Assembly: GCA_019096195.1 (NCBI GenBank)
Contig: JAGTXK010000055.1
Coordinates: 1,550,001 to 1,614,000, forward strand
Reading direction: 5' to 3'
Source of the DNA: Boletus sp. NGJ
Lineage: Eukaryota > Basidiomycota > Agaricomycetes > Boletales > Boletaceae
DNA length: 64,000 nt
The notes beneath the pieces are model-generated. The model did no database searches. It worked only from the letters and a program-made list of their open reading frames with translations, and was not told where the DNA came from. This document shows, piece by piece, positions 21,076-31,798 of this stretch; positions within the stretch are counted from its first letter, which is position 1; each line of letters starts with the position of its first letter. The translations under genes and the position numbers were made by a program.

Positions 21076-22716
21076 ATGGCTAGGAACATGCGGATAACAT
21101 TCCTAGGAACATCTAGTGGAGGAGGGCCTTCAACCTCACGCAATTGTTCGAGTCTTGGTCTGTCCGACTATTTCCATCTCTTGCTCGGTACATCTCTGAC
21201 AGGAGCATTTCAGTCGCGAACGTCATCGGAGACGGAACATTGTGGAGTACGCAATATGTGGACTGACTTGGGCATACCTTGATTTATTTCTATCATAGTG
21301 GTGGATTGTGCAGAAGGCACTACCCGTCAGTTCCATACCCAACCTCGCGGGAATGGCGAGGAGACGCTCCGAGCACAGAGAGTCACTAAACTCTTTGTAA
21401 CACACATGCACGGTAAAAAAAAATGGTACTTTTGATACCGTCGTTGACACGGTTCATGTCTCTTGCAGCTGACCATGTCATGGGCATCGTACCTTTTTTG
21501 CGTCATATCCTCTTTCCGCCAGCTATCGTGGATGGCACGGAGGCTCTCCCTCGCCCAAAGCCTGTATGTTCCTTGTCCTTGACGAGGCTCGTGTGTCTTA
21601 GACTATTTATTTCATCGAGCCGCCTCGTATCGACATTTATGGGCCAGCTGGCTTACGCACCTTTGTCCGCTCTATCCTTACGATGACCCTCACGAAGACT
21701 GCAGACACTTATGCAGTACACGAGCTTCTTACACCTCGATGCCCAAGAACACCCTGCGATGCCACATCTCTGCATTCCAGTGAATGTCCAGGTTTGGACT
21801 TTTTGTGCAATGAACAAGGCTTTTGGCAAGGATTCCTTGCAGCTCGTGGACACCTTGGAGATATCGTAGCTGATGCAGGGCCCATTTCCCATCGAGGTTG
21901 GTTTCTGTCTGAAATGTCGATATCTGATTCGGGTCTATTACCACAGCTCACTCGATACCAATTCTAGATCCATGTATTGGGTACATCATCAGAGAAAGAC
22001 ATTTCCCTAACCGAAAGCTTGCGATTCTGGGGGATACTTATGATGGCTCGGCCATGGAGCCACTCCTCAAGTTTCCTCCACCCTCGCTTTTGATACACGA
22101 AGCCACCGATGCATGCATACCTACCTCCGTGGATCCACATGCGCGCAGGAAGGAGAAGGATGTTCGAGAGAAGGTGTTGGCGAGGGGACACTCGACACCG
22201 GCGATGGCGGGGGAATTTGCAAAGCGCGTAGGCGCTGAGCGGCTGGTGCTGAATCATATTGGGACCCGGTAAGCAGTTACGCTTTGCCTGCTACAGAGAC
22301 CTGTAATGTAGCTGTTTGCAAACAGATTCCCTTCCCCGCGACAATTGAAGAATGGACGTGACGCCCGCTTTGCTGTGATCGATGAGATTTCTCGACAAGC
22401 AAGCGAGGCGTGGGGTATAGGGCAAGCCCAAGTTGCGTTTGATTTTATGAGAGTAAGCATACCGACATCTTCAGTCCCTGCGATGCAGGTGGAAGAAGAG
22501 GTAGTGGTCGGCGAACAGGTCGATGCAAGTGGTGTCGAAAACGGTGGTGCGGTTGGTCACAGTGTTGGAGAATGGGGAAGCGGTGATGCCAGGCAACAAA
22601 GAGGGACTCGGAGAACGCGAAAGCGGGGGTGGGGCACGCGGGGTAACCAGAGTGGGGTGATGGAGGACAGAGATGGAATGACATCACAGCGTGGGATGAA
22701 GAGACCAAGGCAGTGA
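21076..22716 (+). CDS. Short-form tRNase Z (RNase Z, ELAC1-like)
   Basis: tRNase Z is a zinc metallo-beta-lactamase that trims the 3' trailer from tRNA precursors. Seen: MRITFLGTSSGGGPSTSRNC near the start, MVDCAEGTTRQFHTQ, the zinc-binding THMHADHVMGIVPFLRH, then HVLGT, AILGDTYDGSAM, LIHEATDA, RGHSTPAMAGEFAKRVGAER and LVLNHIGTRF. A second ATG at 21088 (MRITF) is possible. The last exon carries a tail of about 80 residues rich in Gly, Arg and Glu (QQRGTRRTRKRGWGTRGNQ), ending RGMKRPRQ, which is longer than in bacterial forms and could be a nuclear signal. The metal ligands that can be seen are intact. The gene lies 3.4 kb from the tRNA gene; I read nothing into that. Confidence 0.9.
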
Positions 22717-23295
22717 ACAGCAGTAGTATATAAGACAGTAAATAGTCTAAGCAGGTGCTGGGAGGCTGGGAAAAAGAATGCAGCAGGGGGGAATGGAAGC
22801 GGGTCGGTTGAGTCGGGTATCGCGATCTGAGTGCGTGCCAGATCAGATTACACGTCGGGGATTGTGCTGCGATAAGAAGATGAGCCGTCGTAACCGCTGC
22901 GAGGTGAACACGAGGCGAGATTAGGCGAGTGGGAAGTTGTGCAAGAAGGGGACGAGGAGTAGGGAGACGGGGACGGGGACGGGCGAGGACGTGGTGGAGG
23001 AGGTGGGAGTCGTCGGTGAGGAGTGGGAGGGATGTATTTGTACATCTTTGGGGGGGAGGTCACATTCAGGTCACAGGACCAGACCATCACTCAGTGCGCT
23101 CCTGCCAGGCTACTTGTCGTCCCTCGTCCACTTGTCCCCTCTCACAGCCAGCCAGCCAGCGAGTCCCATCCTCGTCCCCGCCCCGCCCCGCCCCCGTCCC
23201 GCTCTTTACTTGACGCTGCCTTTCTTCCTTCCCTCCCCGCTCGCACACATCGCCATCCTGATCCATTCCAATCTGTCTCTCCCGCTCCTGCTCAG
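22717..23295. other. Upstream region of the GSK3 gene, G/C-rich
   Basis: No coding exon is recognised, although several open frames exist because the base content is skewed. A run of GGGGAC units lies at about 22964-22985, and a run of CCCCG units (GC-box-like) at about 23174-23202. They are probably promoter and 5' UTR of the kinase gene. Confidence 0.5.
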
Positions 23296-24976
23296 ATGGC
23301 CTCCAACGCTCCAATAAACGGCGTCAAACTGTCACGTGAGTCTTTTTGTCCCCATTATCCTCCCTCCCTCCCCCCGTCCCTCCACATCCATATATGGTTT
23401 ACCCGCCCTCTTGCTTCCGTCATCTCCCACTCGTTTTCTTCTCCCCTCATCTCGCACTCCTCCCTCTCGCATATCAATGGATTTAGATCCTCACCTCATA
23501 AATCAAATAGCCATCGACGACCCCCACAGGATCGTCAAGGTCGTCGCTTCAGACGGAAAGACCAGCGAGCAACGCGAACTCGCCTACACAAATTGCAAAG
23601 TCATCGGAAACGGCTCTTTTGGTGTCGTATTCCAGGCAAAACTTCTTTCAGACTCAAAGGACACCGAAGAAATCGCTATAAAGAAAGTCCTCCAGGACAA
23701 GCGCTTCAAGGTGCCTCTTCCGTTTCGTTGGATTTTTTTTCCCTGCTTTTTCTTTATGCTTTGCCCCTCTCTCCTACTGCCCGTGCACGTGTCACGCTGA
23801 CATGCGTTGATTCCACTCGACAGAACCGCGAGCTACAAATCATGAGACTCGTCTCTCATCCAAACGTCGTCGACCTCAAGGCCTTTTTCTACTCCAACGG
23901 AGACAAGGTTGGCTTTCACGTGCCATACCATCTGGCTAGCAATTCACCCCCACTCCAGAAGGACGAAGTCTATCTCAACCTTGTACTCGAATATGTACCT
24001 GAAACCGTGTATCGCGCCAGTCGCCACTATTCCAAACTCAAGCAACCCATGCCCGCCCTCCAGATCAAACTGTACATGTATCAACTCTTGCGTTCCCTCG
24101 CTTACATCCATTCGGTTGGCATCTGCCATCGTGACATCAAACCCCAGAACTTGCTCTTGAACCCCGCTACCGGGGTTTTGAAACTGTGTGACTTTGGGTC
24201 AGCAAAGATTCTCGTGGCGGGGGAACCCAACGTCAGTTATATTTGCTCGCGATACTACCGCGCACCAGAACTCATCTTCGGCGCTACCAACTACACGACG
24301 AATATTGGTGAGTGCCACCAACATTGCATGTGGCCCGCTTGATGTATCGCCTGGACAGACATATGGTCGACGGGTTGTGTGATGGCGGAGCTGATGTTGG
24401 GGCAACCACTCTTCCCCGGTGAGAGTGGCATCGATCAGTTGGTGGAAATTATCAAGGTTCTCGGCACACCCTCCCGAGAACAAATCAAGACGATGAACCC
24501 CAATTACATGGAACACAAGTTCCCGCAGATTAAACCCCATCCATTCAACAAGGTCGGTGGGAGGGTGTCCTGCCACGCGGAGTATCTGATAGCGTTTTGT
24601 AGGTCTTTCGACCGCGCACTGCCCCTGAAGCGATAGATTTGGTTGCGAAGCTCCTCGAATATACTCCTGGAGCGCGTCTGAGCGCAGTGGAAGCGATGGT
24701 GCACCCTTTCTTCGACGAGTTACGTGGGGAAGGAGCGAGGATGCCTAACCAGAAGGAGTTCCCACCTCTGTTCAACTTTACGCGAGAGGGTAAGTCGGGT
24801 AGCTGGCACAGGAGGGCGGCCGGCTGATGATTGAATGTGCAGAGCTTTCCGTGCGACCCGAGTTGAACCGACAGCTCGTACCACCACACTGCATACCCGA
24901 GCTGCGCTCACGGGGCATCGACCTGGACACGTTCGAGCCGATACCGTTGGAGCAACTGAGGATCACGCTGGATTGA
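23296..24976 (+). CDS. GSK3: Glycogen synthase kinase-3 (shaggy-type) Ser/Thr kinase
   Basis: GSK3 phosphorylates primed substrates in many signalling routes. The kinase core is complete. It has the glycine loop [15 protein letters not shown], the lysine in [13 protein letters not shown], the catalytic [11 protein letters not shown], the DFG in KLCDFGSAK and the activation-loop tyrosine in [18 protein letters not shown]. The C-lobe has [20 protein letters not shown], and the end [17 protein letters not shown] is followed by the stop at 24974-24976. Two N-termini are possible. One is the ATG at 23296 ([13 protein letters not shown]) spliced over about 170 bases to [12 protein letters not shown]. 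The other is a downstream ATG near 23477 ([18 protein letters not shown]) without that splice. About seven exons are needed. It lies 275 bases upstream of the Met30 homologue, same strand. Confidence 0.95.
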
Positions 24977-25251
24977 TGGTTCTGCAGCAGAAAGGAATGC
25001 GCCGAGAGTGTGTTTTATCTGATTTGTGCGTATAGTATGATATCGAATTGCGAGCGACTCGCTGTGTGGATCGTCGTCGCTGTATTGTTAGTTTCCCCAC
25101 ATCTTGGTACTTACGAAGTGAGCTGAGGTGGCGGTGTTATTGCGTGAGCGACAACGCAAGGTGACCCAAACTTGCGCCATGTAACGTCCAGAATAGCCGA
25201 TGTCTCGACGTCGTCGAAATCGTCGCCGCCACCGTTATCCCGTCTTCCACC

Positions 25252-27494
25252 ATGTCTGCTGCAGCGAGCTCGAGCTCGGGTTCATATCAGTGTGATACTC
25301 TCCCTGCACCCCGCTTGGCTTCTTTGCTTCCACGAGCTCAGCCGAACAGATCTCCGTCCCCGCTTGCCCGGGTTGTCCCCCACAGCCCTCTCCCAACCAT
25401 GGTGCATCCCAACGACGTCCTAAAGATGCAGGTCTCCCCGCTCTCCTCCCCCCAGCCTCCCCCCCGGAAGCTCTGCGTCAGACACCAGCGTATGGCAGAC
25501 CAGGGCACCAATCTCAAGCTCCAGCAGGTTCGTCGCTACTCATGCCACTTCAACCACTGCTGACCCATCCCCTAGGCCCTCGACTCCCTCCCTGAAGAGG
25601 AACGACAGGTCGTCAATTCGATCTGGTCCAACTTTTCCTCTTCCTCTCACCCACGGAGGGAACTCATCCTCCAGGGCATACTCACGATGTGCTGCTTTTC
25701 CCAACTCTCCCTTCTCACAGAGCAACTCGGCCACCTCATAAGAATAGACCCCTTTACCGTCCTCCCTCGCGAAGTCTCTCTCAAGATTCTTGCCTACCTC
25801 GACGCTACCTCCCTTTGTCGTGCTGCCCAGGTCTCCAAACATTGGCGCACCCTTGCTGACGATGATATTCTCTGGCGCGAGATCTGCCAGCAGCACATTG
25901 GGCAAAAATGCCTCAAGTGTGGGTGGGGCTTACCCATACTAGAACGCAGGCGCCAAGTTCGTGCCAGCTCAGCGTCCCCTTCTATACTTCCTCCCTCTCC
26001 CCCTCCTTCCAAGCGGGAGCTGGAAACCGCCAAGTCTTATCTCGATAGACCCCAAAAGCGTCATAGGCCCGATGGTTATCCACATTCACACACTCGGCCG
26101 ACAGCACCGTCTTCATCCCACAGTTTGGCGTCAGCATCACCATTCCCCAGTTCAAGCCCCCAGCCCACCGACCTCCTTATCCCTTATGCAAGTACTCAAC
26201 CAGAGATGATGACCCGTCCCTGGAAGGATGTCTACAGTGAGCGCCTTACCATCGAGCGTAACTGGCGCCGTGGTCGATGTCTCGTCCGCACACTGCGGGG
26301 TCACACGGATGGCATCATGTGCCTCCAATTCAGTGAAACACTTCAGCACCCATCCTTTCCTATCCTTATAACAGGATCCTATGACCGCACCGTACGCGTT
26401 TGGAACCTTGAAACCGGTGTCGAGGTCCGTTGTCTCAGAGGTCATACGAGGGCCGTTCGGGCGCTCCAGTTTGACGAGGCAAAGTTGATAACGGGAAGTA
26501 TGGATCACACGATCCGCGTGTGGAATTGGCGCAAGGGAGAATGCATACGCACACTGGAGGGGCACACCGAAGGCATAGTGTGTCTTAATTTTGACGCGAA
26601 CATCCTAGCCAGCGGTAGCGTCGACTCGACTGTCAAGATATGGAACTTTTGTACGGGGGAAGCGTTTACCCTTCGCGGACATCGTGACTGGGTAAATGCT
26701 GTGAGGTTGTGGGATGCCCACGAGAGCGTAAGCTCGCCTCCCGATCCTTGTCGATCCACACTCAAAATCGAGACGGGCAAGATGCTCTTCTCTGCCTCCG
26801 ATGATGGGACCATCCGGCTTTGGGATCTCGCGAAACGAACGTGCGTGCGTCAGCTCACTGGGCACGTCGCTCAGGTTCAGAGCCTCCGAATTCTCGACGT
26901 GGATGATGAGCCCGACGAAGATGATAGCGTGCGTACATCAGACGCCGGGCATGTGACTGAGAATTCTTCTTTGGATGTCGTCCAGCTCTGTGGGGGATCG
27001 AATCCTGCCGACATCTGCACTGTCGTCACTCATGATACGAGGAAGTCGAACGAGAATATGGACGATAAGCAGGGTGCAAATTACACTGCGAGAAACTCGA
27101 CGACCGGTGTGATCCGCCAGCAAACCAAGAAGCCTTTGCTGATATCGGGGAGCCTGGACAACACGATCAAGGTGTGGGACATTGAGACGGGCATGGCCAC
27201 GCGGACCTTGTTCGGACACATCGAGGGCGTGTGGGCAGTGGCATGCGACAAACTCAGACTTGCAAGCGGGAGCCATGATCGTACGATCAAGGTGAGTTCA
27301 TGCACCTTTGTCTCGTGTTAATCCGCACCGAACGCTTTGACTGCTAGGTGTGGAACCGTGAGGAGGGCAAGTGTACAGCCACGCTATTTGGGCATCGTGG
27401 TGCGGTGACTTGCATCGCTCTCGGAGAAGACAAGGTTGTGTCTGGGAGTGATGACGGCGACATTAGGATATGGAGCTTCGGTGATCACGAATAG
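25252..27494 (+). CDS. sconB: F-box/WD40 protein of the Met30/SconB family (SCF ubiquitin ligase)
   Basis: Met30/SconB is the substrate receptor of an SCF ubiquitin ligase that controls sulphur-assimilation genes. Seen: the N-terminal block SLPEEERQVVNSIWSNFSSS, the F-box RIDPFTVLPREVSLKILAYL with LCRAAQVSKHWRTLADDDIL, and the family-typical QKCLKCGWGLPILERRR. Then come about seven WD40 repeats with regular GH...WD spacing (RTLRGHTDGIMCLQF, SYDRTVRVWNLETG, SMDHTIRVWNWRKGE, LDNTIKVWDIETG). Most of the coding region is one long exon (25.6-27.3 kb), with a small last exon ending GSDDGDIRIWSFGDHE. The linker before the repeats and the insert between repeats five and six are long and disordered. 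The start is 25252, or a later ATG at about 25492 (MADQGTNLKL). A Cdc4-like receptor is less likely because of the CGWGLP block. Confidence 0.9.
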
Positions 27495-27848
27495 CTGTCT
27501 GTTCCCGGCCGCTTTGACTTGTTCTGTCACGCCTGCTGTACTTTGTGCGCTTTAAGTTCTTGTGTTGCACATACCTTATATACTCGTTATATAAAATTAC
27601 TTATTGTCTAGGATCTGGGAGACGCGGACGTGTCGATGAACTTGTAGCAACGGTTGATTTGCTGCTTTGCTTTGTCGTCCTGAGTTCCGAGGGCCACTTA
27701 AAGCGTGCCTTTGTGATTTTGGTCCACACAAACCACCTTTGTCCACCGCGTTGCGAAACTGTTCAACAGCATAGATTGTATATAATGCGTATCAACGCTC
27801 CTCCCTGTGTATCCATATCCCTCTGGCATATTGGCTGTCTGTGACACC
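27495..27848. other. Intergenic, Met30 downstream
   Basis: No exon is recognised. A/T-rich sequence just after the stop (27560-27605) fits a 3' UTR. The last part would be the promoter of the membrane-protein gene. Confidence 0.4.
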
Positions 27849-28724
27849 ATGCCGTTCCCTTTCGCTCTTTCGCGCATGACCCTTCTCTGTAGGTTTGTCG
27901 AATTCTGGTTCGTTCGTTCGTTGATAGTTTCGCCCGTAGCCGTTCTTGCGATTACCAACATCACCTGGTCCGTTCTTTCCGCAATCGCTTTGCATGAGAA
28001 GACTGGTGGGGGTATGGTTCACAGTCAAGATACTTGAGAGAGCGTACGAAATGACATACACCTATAGGCTTTCAGGTCTTGGCTATCTGCTTCGGTATCT
28101 TCAGTCTATTCACGATTATTGGCTGGTGAGCAATCTGCTACCCTTGAATGTGTTCGCACCTTCTTAGCCTCTGATTAGCCTTTGTCACCAATTCGCGAGT
28201 CGGGACGACGAAGCAAGTAATATGAGAAACGTGGGCCTGTTTGGCTTCTGTGGGCTGCTTAGTTTTGGTACGGGCCTGCCACACACGTTTGCGCTCGTAA
28301 CTTTGCGCTGACTCCTGTCTAGCTCTAGCCATATCACTGGCGGTCCATGCACGGCAGGATGGTGGCCAGGGCCTTTGCAACGATTTCGCATACACGGAGA
28401 ACCCGACCGTCCCTGCAGGTGTGCAGCTCGGCATGGTGTATGTCTCTCCTGTCCTTGGTGAGTCTTATCACGCGCGCCTTCGGGAGTCCAAGCTCACGAC
28501 TAGTTTGCGCATTAGCTTTGATCGGCTTTATCGTCTCGTGGATGGACAAGTTCCCTGGTGTCGTGCAAGTGATGCCGCGGTATCCGATTACAAAGGCACC
28601 CAGCTCGCACTTTGCAGCCCGTGCGCATGACCTGGATCCGGGGAACTATACGTATCCCCCAGTAAAAATGTCATCCAGATCACGGAACAATTCAAACTGG
28701 AGTGACGTGCCTTTGCATTGTTGA
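27849..28724 (+). CDS. Unrecognised four-helix membrane protein
   Basis: I do not recognise this gene. Hand-joined exons from the ATG at 27849 (MPFPFALSRMTLL) encode four hydrophobic segments: SPVAVLAITNITWSVLSAIA, TGFQVLAICFGIFSLFTIIG, one around LALAISLAVHARQDG, and VCALALIGFIVSWMDKFPGV. Between helices three and four lies a loop with cysteine (GLCNDFAYTENPTVPAGVQL). The C-terminal tail is polar (YPITKAPSSHFAARAHDLDP, then NYTYPPVKMSS) and stops at 28722-28724. The layout of four helices with a larger second loop resembles tetraspanin/MARVEL-like proteins of basidiomycetes, but I see no signature. The junctions around 28140-28330 are uncertain. The first intron would be only about 39 bases. 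Confidence 0.6.
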
Positions 28725-28877
28725 CGTGACTGGCACTTTATTGTTGTGTATTCATAGATGTTGGGACACTGGGACCGGTTCCTGGGGATCAGCCTTGCAT
28801 GTGTACGCACCCTAGTTTATAGGTAATATTCATGGAACACTCGTTTAGTCTTTTACGATTTCATCACAGAGCAAGCA

Positions 28878-30317
28878 TCATGCATTCAAGGTGGGAGCTG
28901 CATCAGATGGGTCTATCTGAGTGAATGCGTCATCTGGTAAAGAGTTTTGTGCCCAGAAACTGTCCCATTCGTCATTGTCTTCGGTTGGTCCGAGCTCGTT
29001 TTCGGGTGTGGGTGGTCTACTCCTCTCGGCAGTGAAGCTATCGGCAACGTAACCAGCCTCCAGTGGCGCGACGTCGTCCTTTTGTTTCCCCTTTGCCACA
29101 GCAGGGCTCGTTGTTGGGTGTTGATTCGCCCTTGCATGCGACGCGGCCAATGAGATGGTGCTTCCTGGTATGACAGAGATGCCCTCCGCCGTGATGATGT
29201 AGTCACAGGATGCGGGTGCGGCTACTGAGCTAAATATGACGGAGAGACGCCGGACCAGGACTGGCTGGTCATCGACTGGAGTTATGGCTATCTGGGAGGT
29301 TGCGGTCCTGCCGACAGCCGACCGCTTTTTGGGAGTCTCATTCTCGTGTAGGTACCGCCTCCTCCCCGTTCGAGTGAGAAATATGCGGGCATTCACTTGG
29401 TTTGCCCACACGAGACCCAGGGCAGCTTCCTTCCGATTTTCGCCAGGAATACTGTCACCTCGACCAAATAACCTGGACTGGTCTCGGTAGCTTATCGCGT
29501 CGCTGCCTGGAGGCTCATCACGGTCGATGACGTCGATGACTTCGTTCAGGACGAGCACAGCGATGCGGTATTTGCTTGCGAGAAGGTGTAGGTGGGAAGA
29601 TATTTCGGAAATTTGGCGGGAGCGTTCGATGAGTGTCTTTGTGGTGGTTTTCCCGGAAGAATGGAAGAGCTCAGCGAGCGCGTCGATGATGAGCAGCCTT
29701 GGGGGCTTTGAGGACCGATTTTTGGACGCAGTGTCGATATATTGCGGGAGGAATGTCGACAGGACATGGATGAGCCTGGGTATTGTAGGCGTCTGGACGG
29801 TTTGCACGTCCGAGAAAGTGCAGAATGAAGAGGAGAGGAGGGGATGAGCGTCCAGAATCTGCTGTAGTCGCGATGTTTGGAGACGGGAGGCGATGGTGAT
29901 GTAGCACGCGGAGCCTGATATGCCACCGAGATCGTGGGGGAGCTGCACGAGGAGAGAGAGCTGAAGGGCGAGCTGGGTTTTCCCGGCAGCGCTGGGCAAG
30001 ATGTTTCAACTTTCCGAGACCCAGGGGACGGGATTGTGACGACAATACCTCTCGCCGACGACTTCCCACACCATGCCGGTCGTGATTCCACCCCCAATGA
30101 GAGAGTCGAGTTCGGAGTCACCCGTCGTGAAAGATTCGTAGGCATCGGACGAAAACGCTTGGAGCGAACGAGGAGGTTGAGCGTGTTCCCGGCAGATGAG
30201 GGAGATGATCTTGTTTGCTTCGTGAGGGGTTATTTTGCACGCACGAGATATGTCGCTGGGGGTGGCAAGAAGGACGCCCAATACGTCTTTGAAACCACCT
30301 GGATAACGAACGTGCAT
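28878..30317 (-). CDS. RAD57: RAD51 paralogue, Rad57-like recombination protein
   Basis: Rad57 helps load Rad51 on single-stranded DNA during homologous recombination in the nucleus. The N-terminus MHVRYPGGFKDVLGVLLATP at 30317 holds a helical DNA-binding region (ISRACKITPHEANKIISLIC). Next is the recA core with GDSELDSLIGGGITTGMVWE and Walker A GESAAGKTQLALQL, formed across an intron. Walker B is PPRLLIIDALAELF. Then comes RYRIAVLVLNEV-like sequence and a long disordered acidic tail (TEDNDEWDSFWAQNSLPDDA) that ends at 28878. Most of the chain is one large exon. An Xrcc3 assignment is the alternative. An upstream ATG near 30400 is out of frame in the simple reading. It is head to head with COQ7, 94 bases apart. 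Confidence 0.85.
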
Positions 30318-30411
30318 CTGCGCGAGTCAATCCCAAAGAAATATGACAAGACCGACCTTTCGCGAGCACCGTCTTTTGCGTTGCGGACAGAGTGGACATA
30401 AACTCTCCGCC

Positions 30412-31162
30412 ATGCCGCGACCTCCACTCATCCGCGCCTTGTCTACCAGGGCATCCGCCGTCTACAGCAACCCCGCCAACGCCCATGACCCGGCACTAAC
30501 CTCCACCCCCCCTGGCCTCACCCATCGGCAGCGCGCAATCTTGGACAGCGCATTGCGTGTCGACCACGCAGGGGAAATCGCCGCCAACTACATCTACAAA
30601 GGGCAGATGGCCGTGCTGGGGCGGGATCCAACGGTCGGCCCTTTGATTCAGGTGCGTGTTACACATCACCTCCTGCGTTCTCTTGGACGACCGTCCTTTG
30701 CATAGGAAATGTGGAACCAAGAAAAGCGACACCTCCTTGTCATGGACAAACTTCAAGTACAGCATCAGGTGCGGCCCACAATACTCTCTGACGCAGCCAA
30801 GGCTGCTGGCTACGGCCTCGGCGTCGCTACCGCCTTTTTCGGTAAAGAAGCTGCTATGGCCTGTACAGAAGCTGTCGAAACCGTCATTGGTGAACACTAC
30901 GACGAGTATGTCTCTTTGCAGGACCCACTCCCCCGCTTACACGCTCTCCACAAGTCAGCTGGAAGAGTTCAAGTCGTTGCCATTATCACACCCCAGTGTA
31001 CCATTGCTGCGAGACGTGATCAAAGAACTGCGGGACGATGAACTCGAACACCTCGACACTGCAGTCGAGCATCATTCACAACGGGCCCCAGCTCACGCGC
31101 TCCTGAGTACAGTCATTGGTGGGGGTTGCAAGTTCGCCATAGAACTCTGTAAGAGGTTTTAG
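30412..31162 (+). CDS. COQ7: 5-demethoxyubiquinone hydroxylase Coq7
   Basis: Coq7 is the di-iron hydroxylase of the penultimate step of ubiquinone synthesis, on the mitochondrial inner membrane. The N-terminus MPRPPLIRALSTRASAVYSN looks like a mitochondrial presequence. The ferritin-like helices carry the iron ligands: LRVDHAGEIAANYIYKGQMA (Glu), WNQEKRHLLVMDKL (ExxH), AVETVIGEHYDEY (Glu, His) and LRDDELEHLDTAVEHH (ExxH). GGGCKFAIELCKRF ends the chain at 31160-31162. Three exons and two GT-AG introns are needed. All ligands are present. It shares a 94-base divergent promoter with RAD57 and is convergent with the complex I subunit gene. Confidence 0.95.
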
Positions 31163-31235
31163 ACGACGCATGCATGTTAACATTACGACAAATGTATGGT
31201 GACATTCCATCGAGCATACACATACCCCACAGTCC

Positions 31236-31675
31236 TCAGTGTTCAGTGAGAGACTGGCCTCTCCGCTTTCCCGTCCACTTATATTTGAGCTACAATACCG
31301 GGCGTAGTGAGTCATGAGATGTTGATGAATACCACAGTTCTTACATGCGTTTGTGATGCGAGGTAGTAGATTGCACCCGGAACGAACACAAAGCCGGTCA
31401 GAGAGATCAAGGTAGTGCGGCGGGTGAACCTAAAGTGTTTGTAGGCATCCTCGCGCTGTATGGTTGTCGGAACACAGTCCCTGCAGACTAAGACTACGCA
31501 CCATACGATTCCATCGTTCAATAGCAGGATCGACCTGGAAATTTATGACAGGGTCGGTCAGACGTGAGAATGAACACTGATTTAGGGTACCTTGAGATAA
31601 CCTGTAGAGTGGTCATTTATCCATCAGCGTACAAGACAACATCAGAACGCGCTCGGACGTACTCGCAGCGGCCAT
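31236..31675 (-). CDS. NADH dehydrogenase (complex I) NDUFB4/B15-like subunit
   Basis: This is a small single-helix accessory subunit of mitochondrial complex I. Five very short exons join to a 73-residue protein. The start is MAAASYLKVDPAIERWNRM at 31675. Next is REDAYKHFRFTRRTTLISLT, then the membrane helix GFVFVPGAIYYLASQ, and the end LKYKWTGKRRGQSLTEH, which fits the fungal NDUFB4 pattern. The introns are all GT-AG. The second exon is only 11 bases (GTTATCTCAAG), needed to keep frame between the first exon and the VDPAIERW exon. The gene is convergent with COQ7 (73 bases apart) and head to head with the splicing-factor gene (123 bases). Confidence 0.85.
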
Positions 31676-31798
31676 TTCTAAACTGTGGTGCAGTCTTAAG
31701 AACGTTGTTGTGCAATGTTTGGTCGAACTGGATTATGCTGCAGCCTAGCTGCCAAACCAAGTTTTGTTCTTGCCACCATCACCTTTCTTTTGACAACG
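31676..31798. promoter_or_regulatory. Shared divergent promoter, complex I subunit / RBM5-like
   Basis: Only 123 bases separate two outward-pointing start codons, so both promoters are very compact or reach into the genes. No named motif is seen. The call is by position. Confidence 0.35.

Noticed and set aside
22929-23317. Arg/Gly- and Pro-rich open frames before GSK3
   Set aside because: They follow from G/C-rich repeats in the promoter and 5' UTR; no family match.
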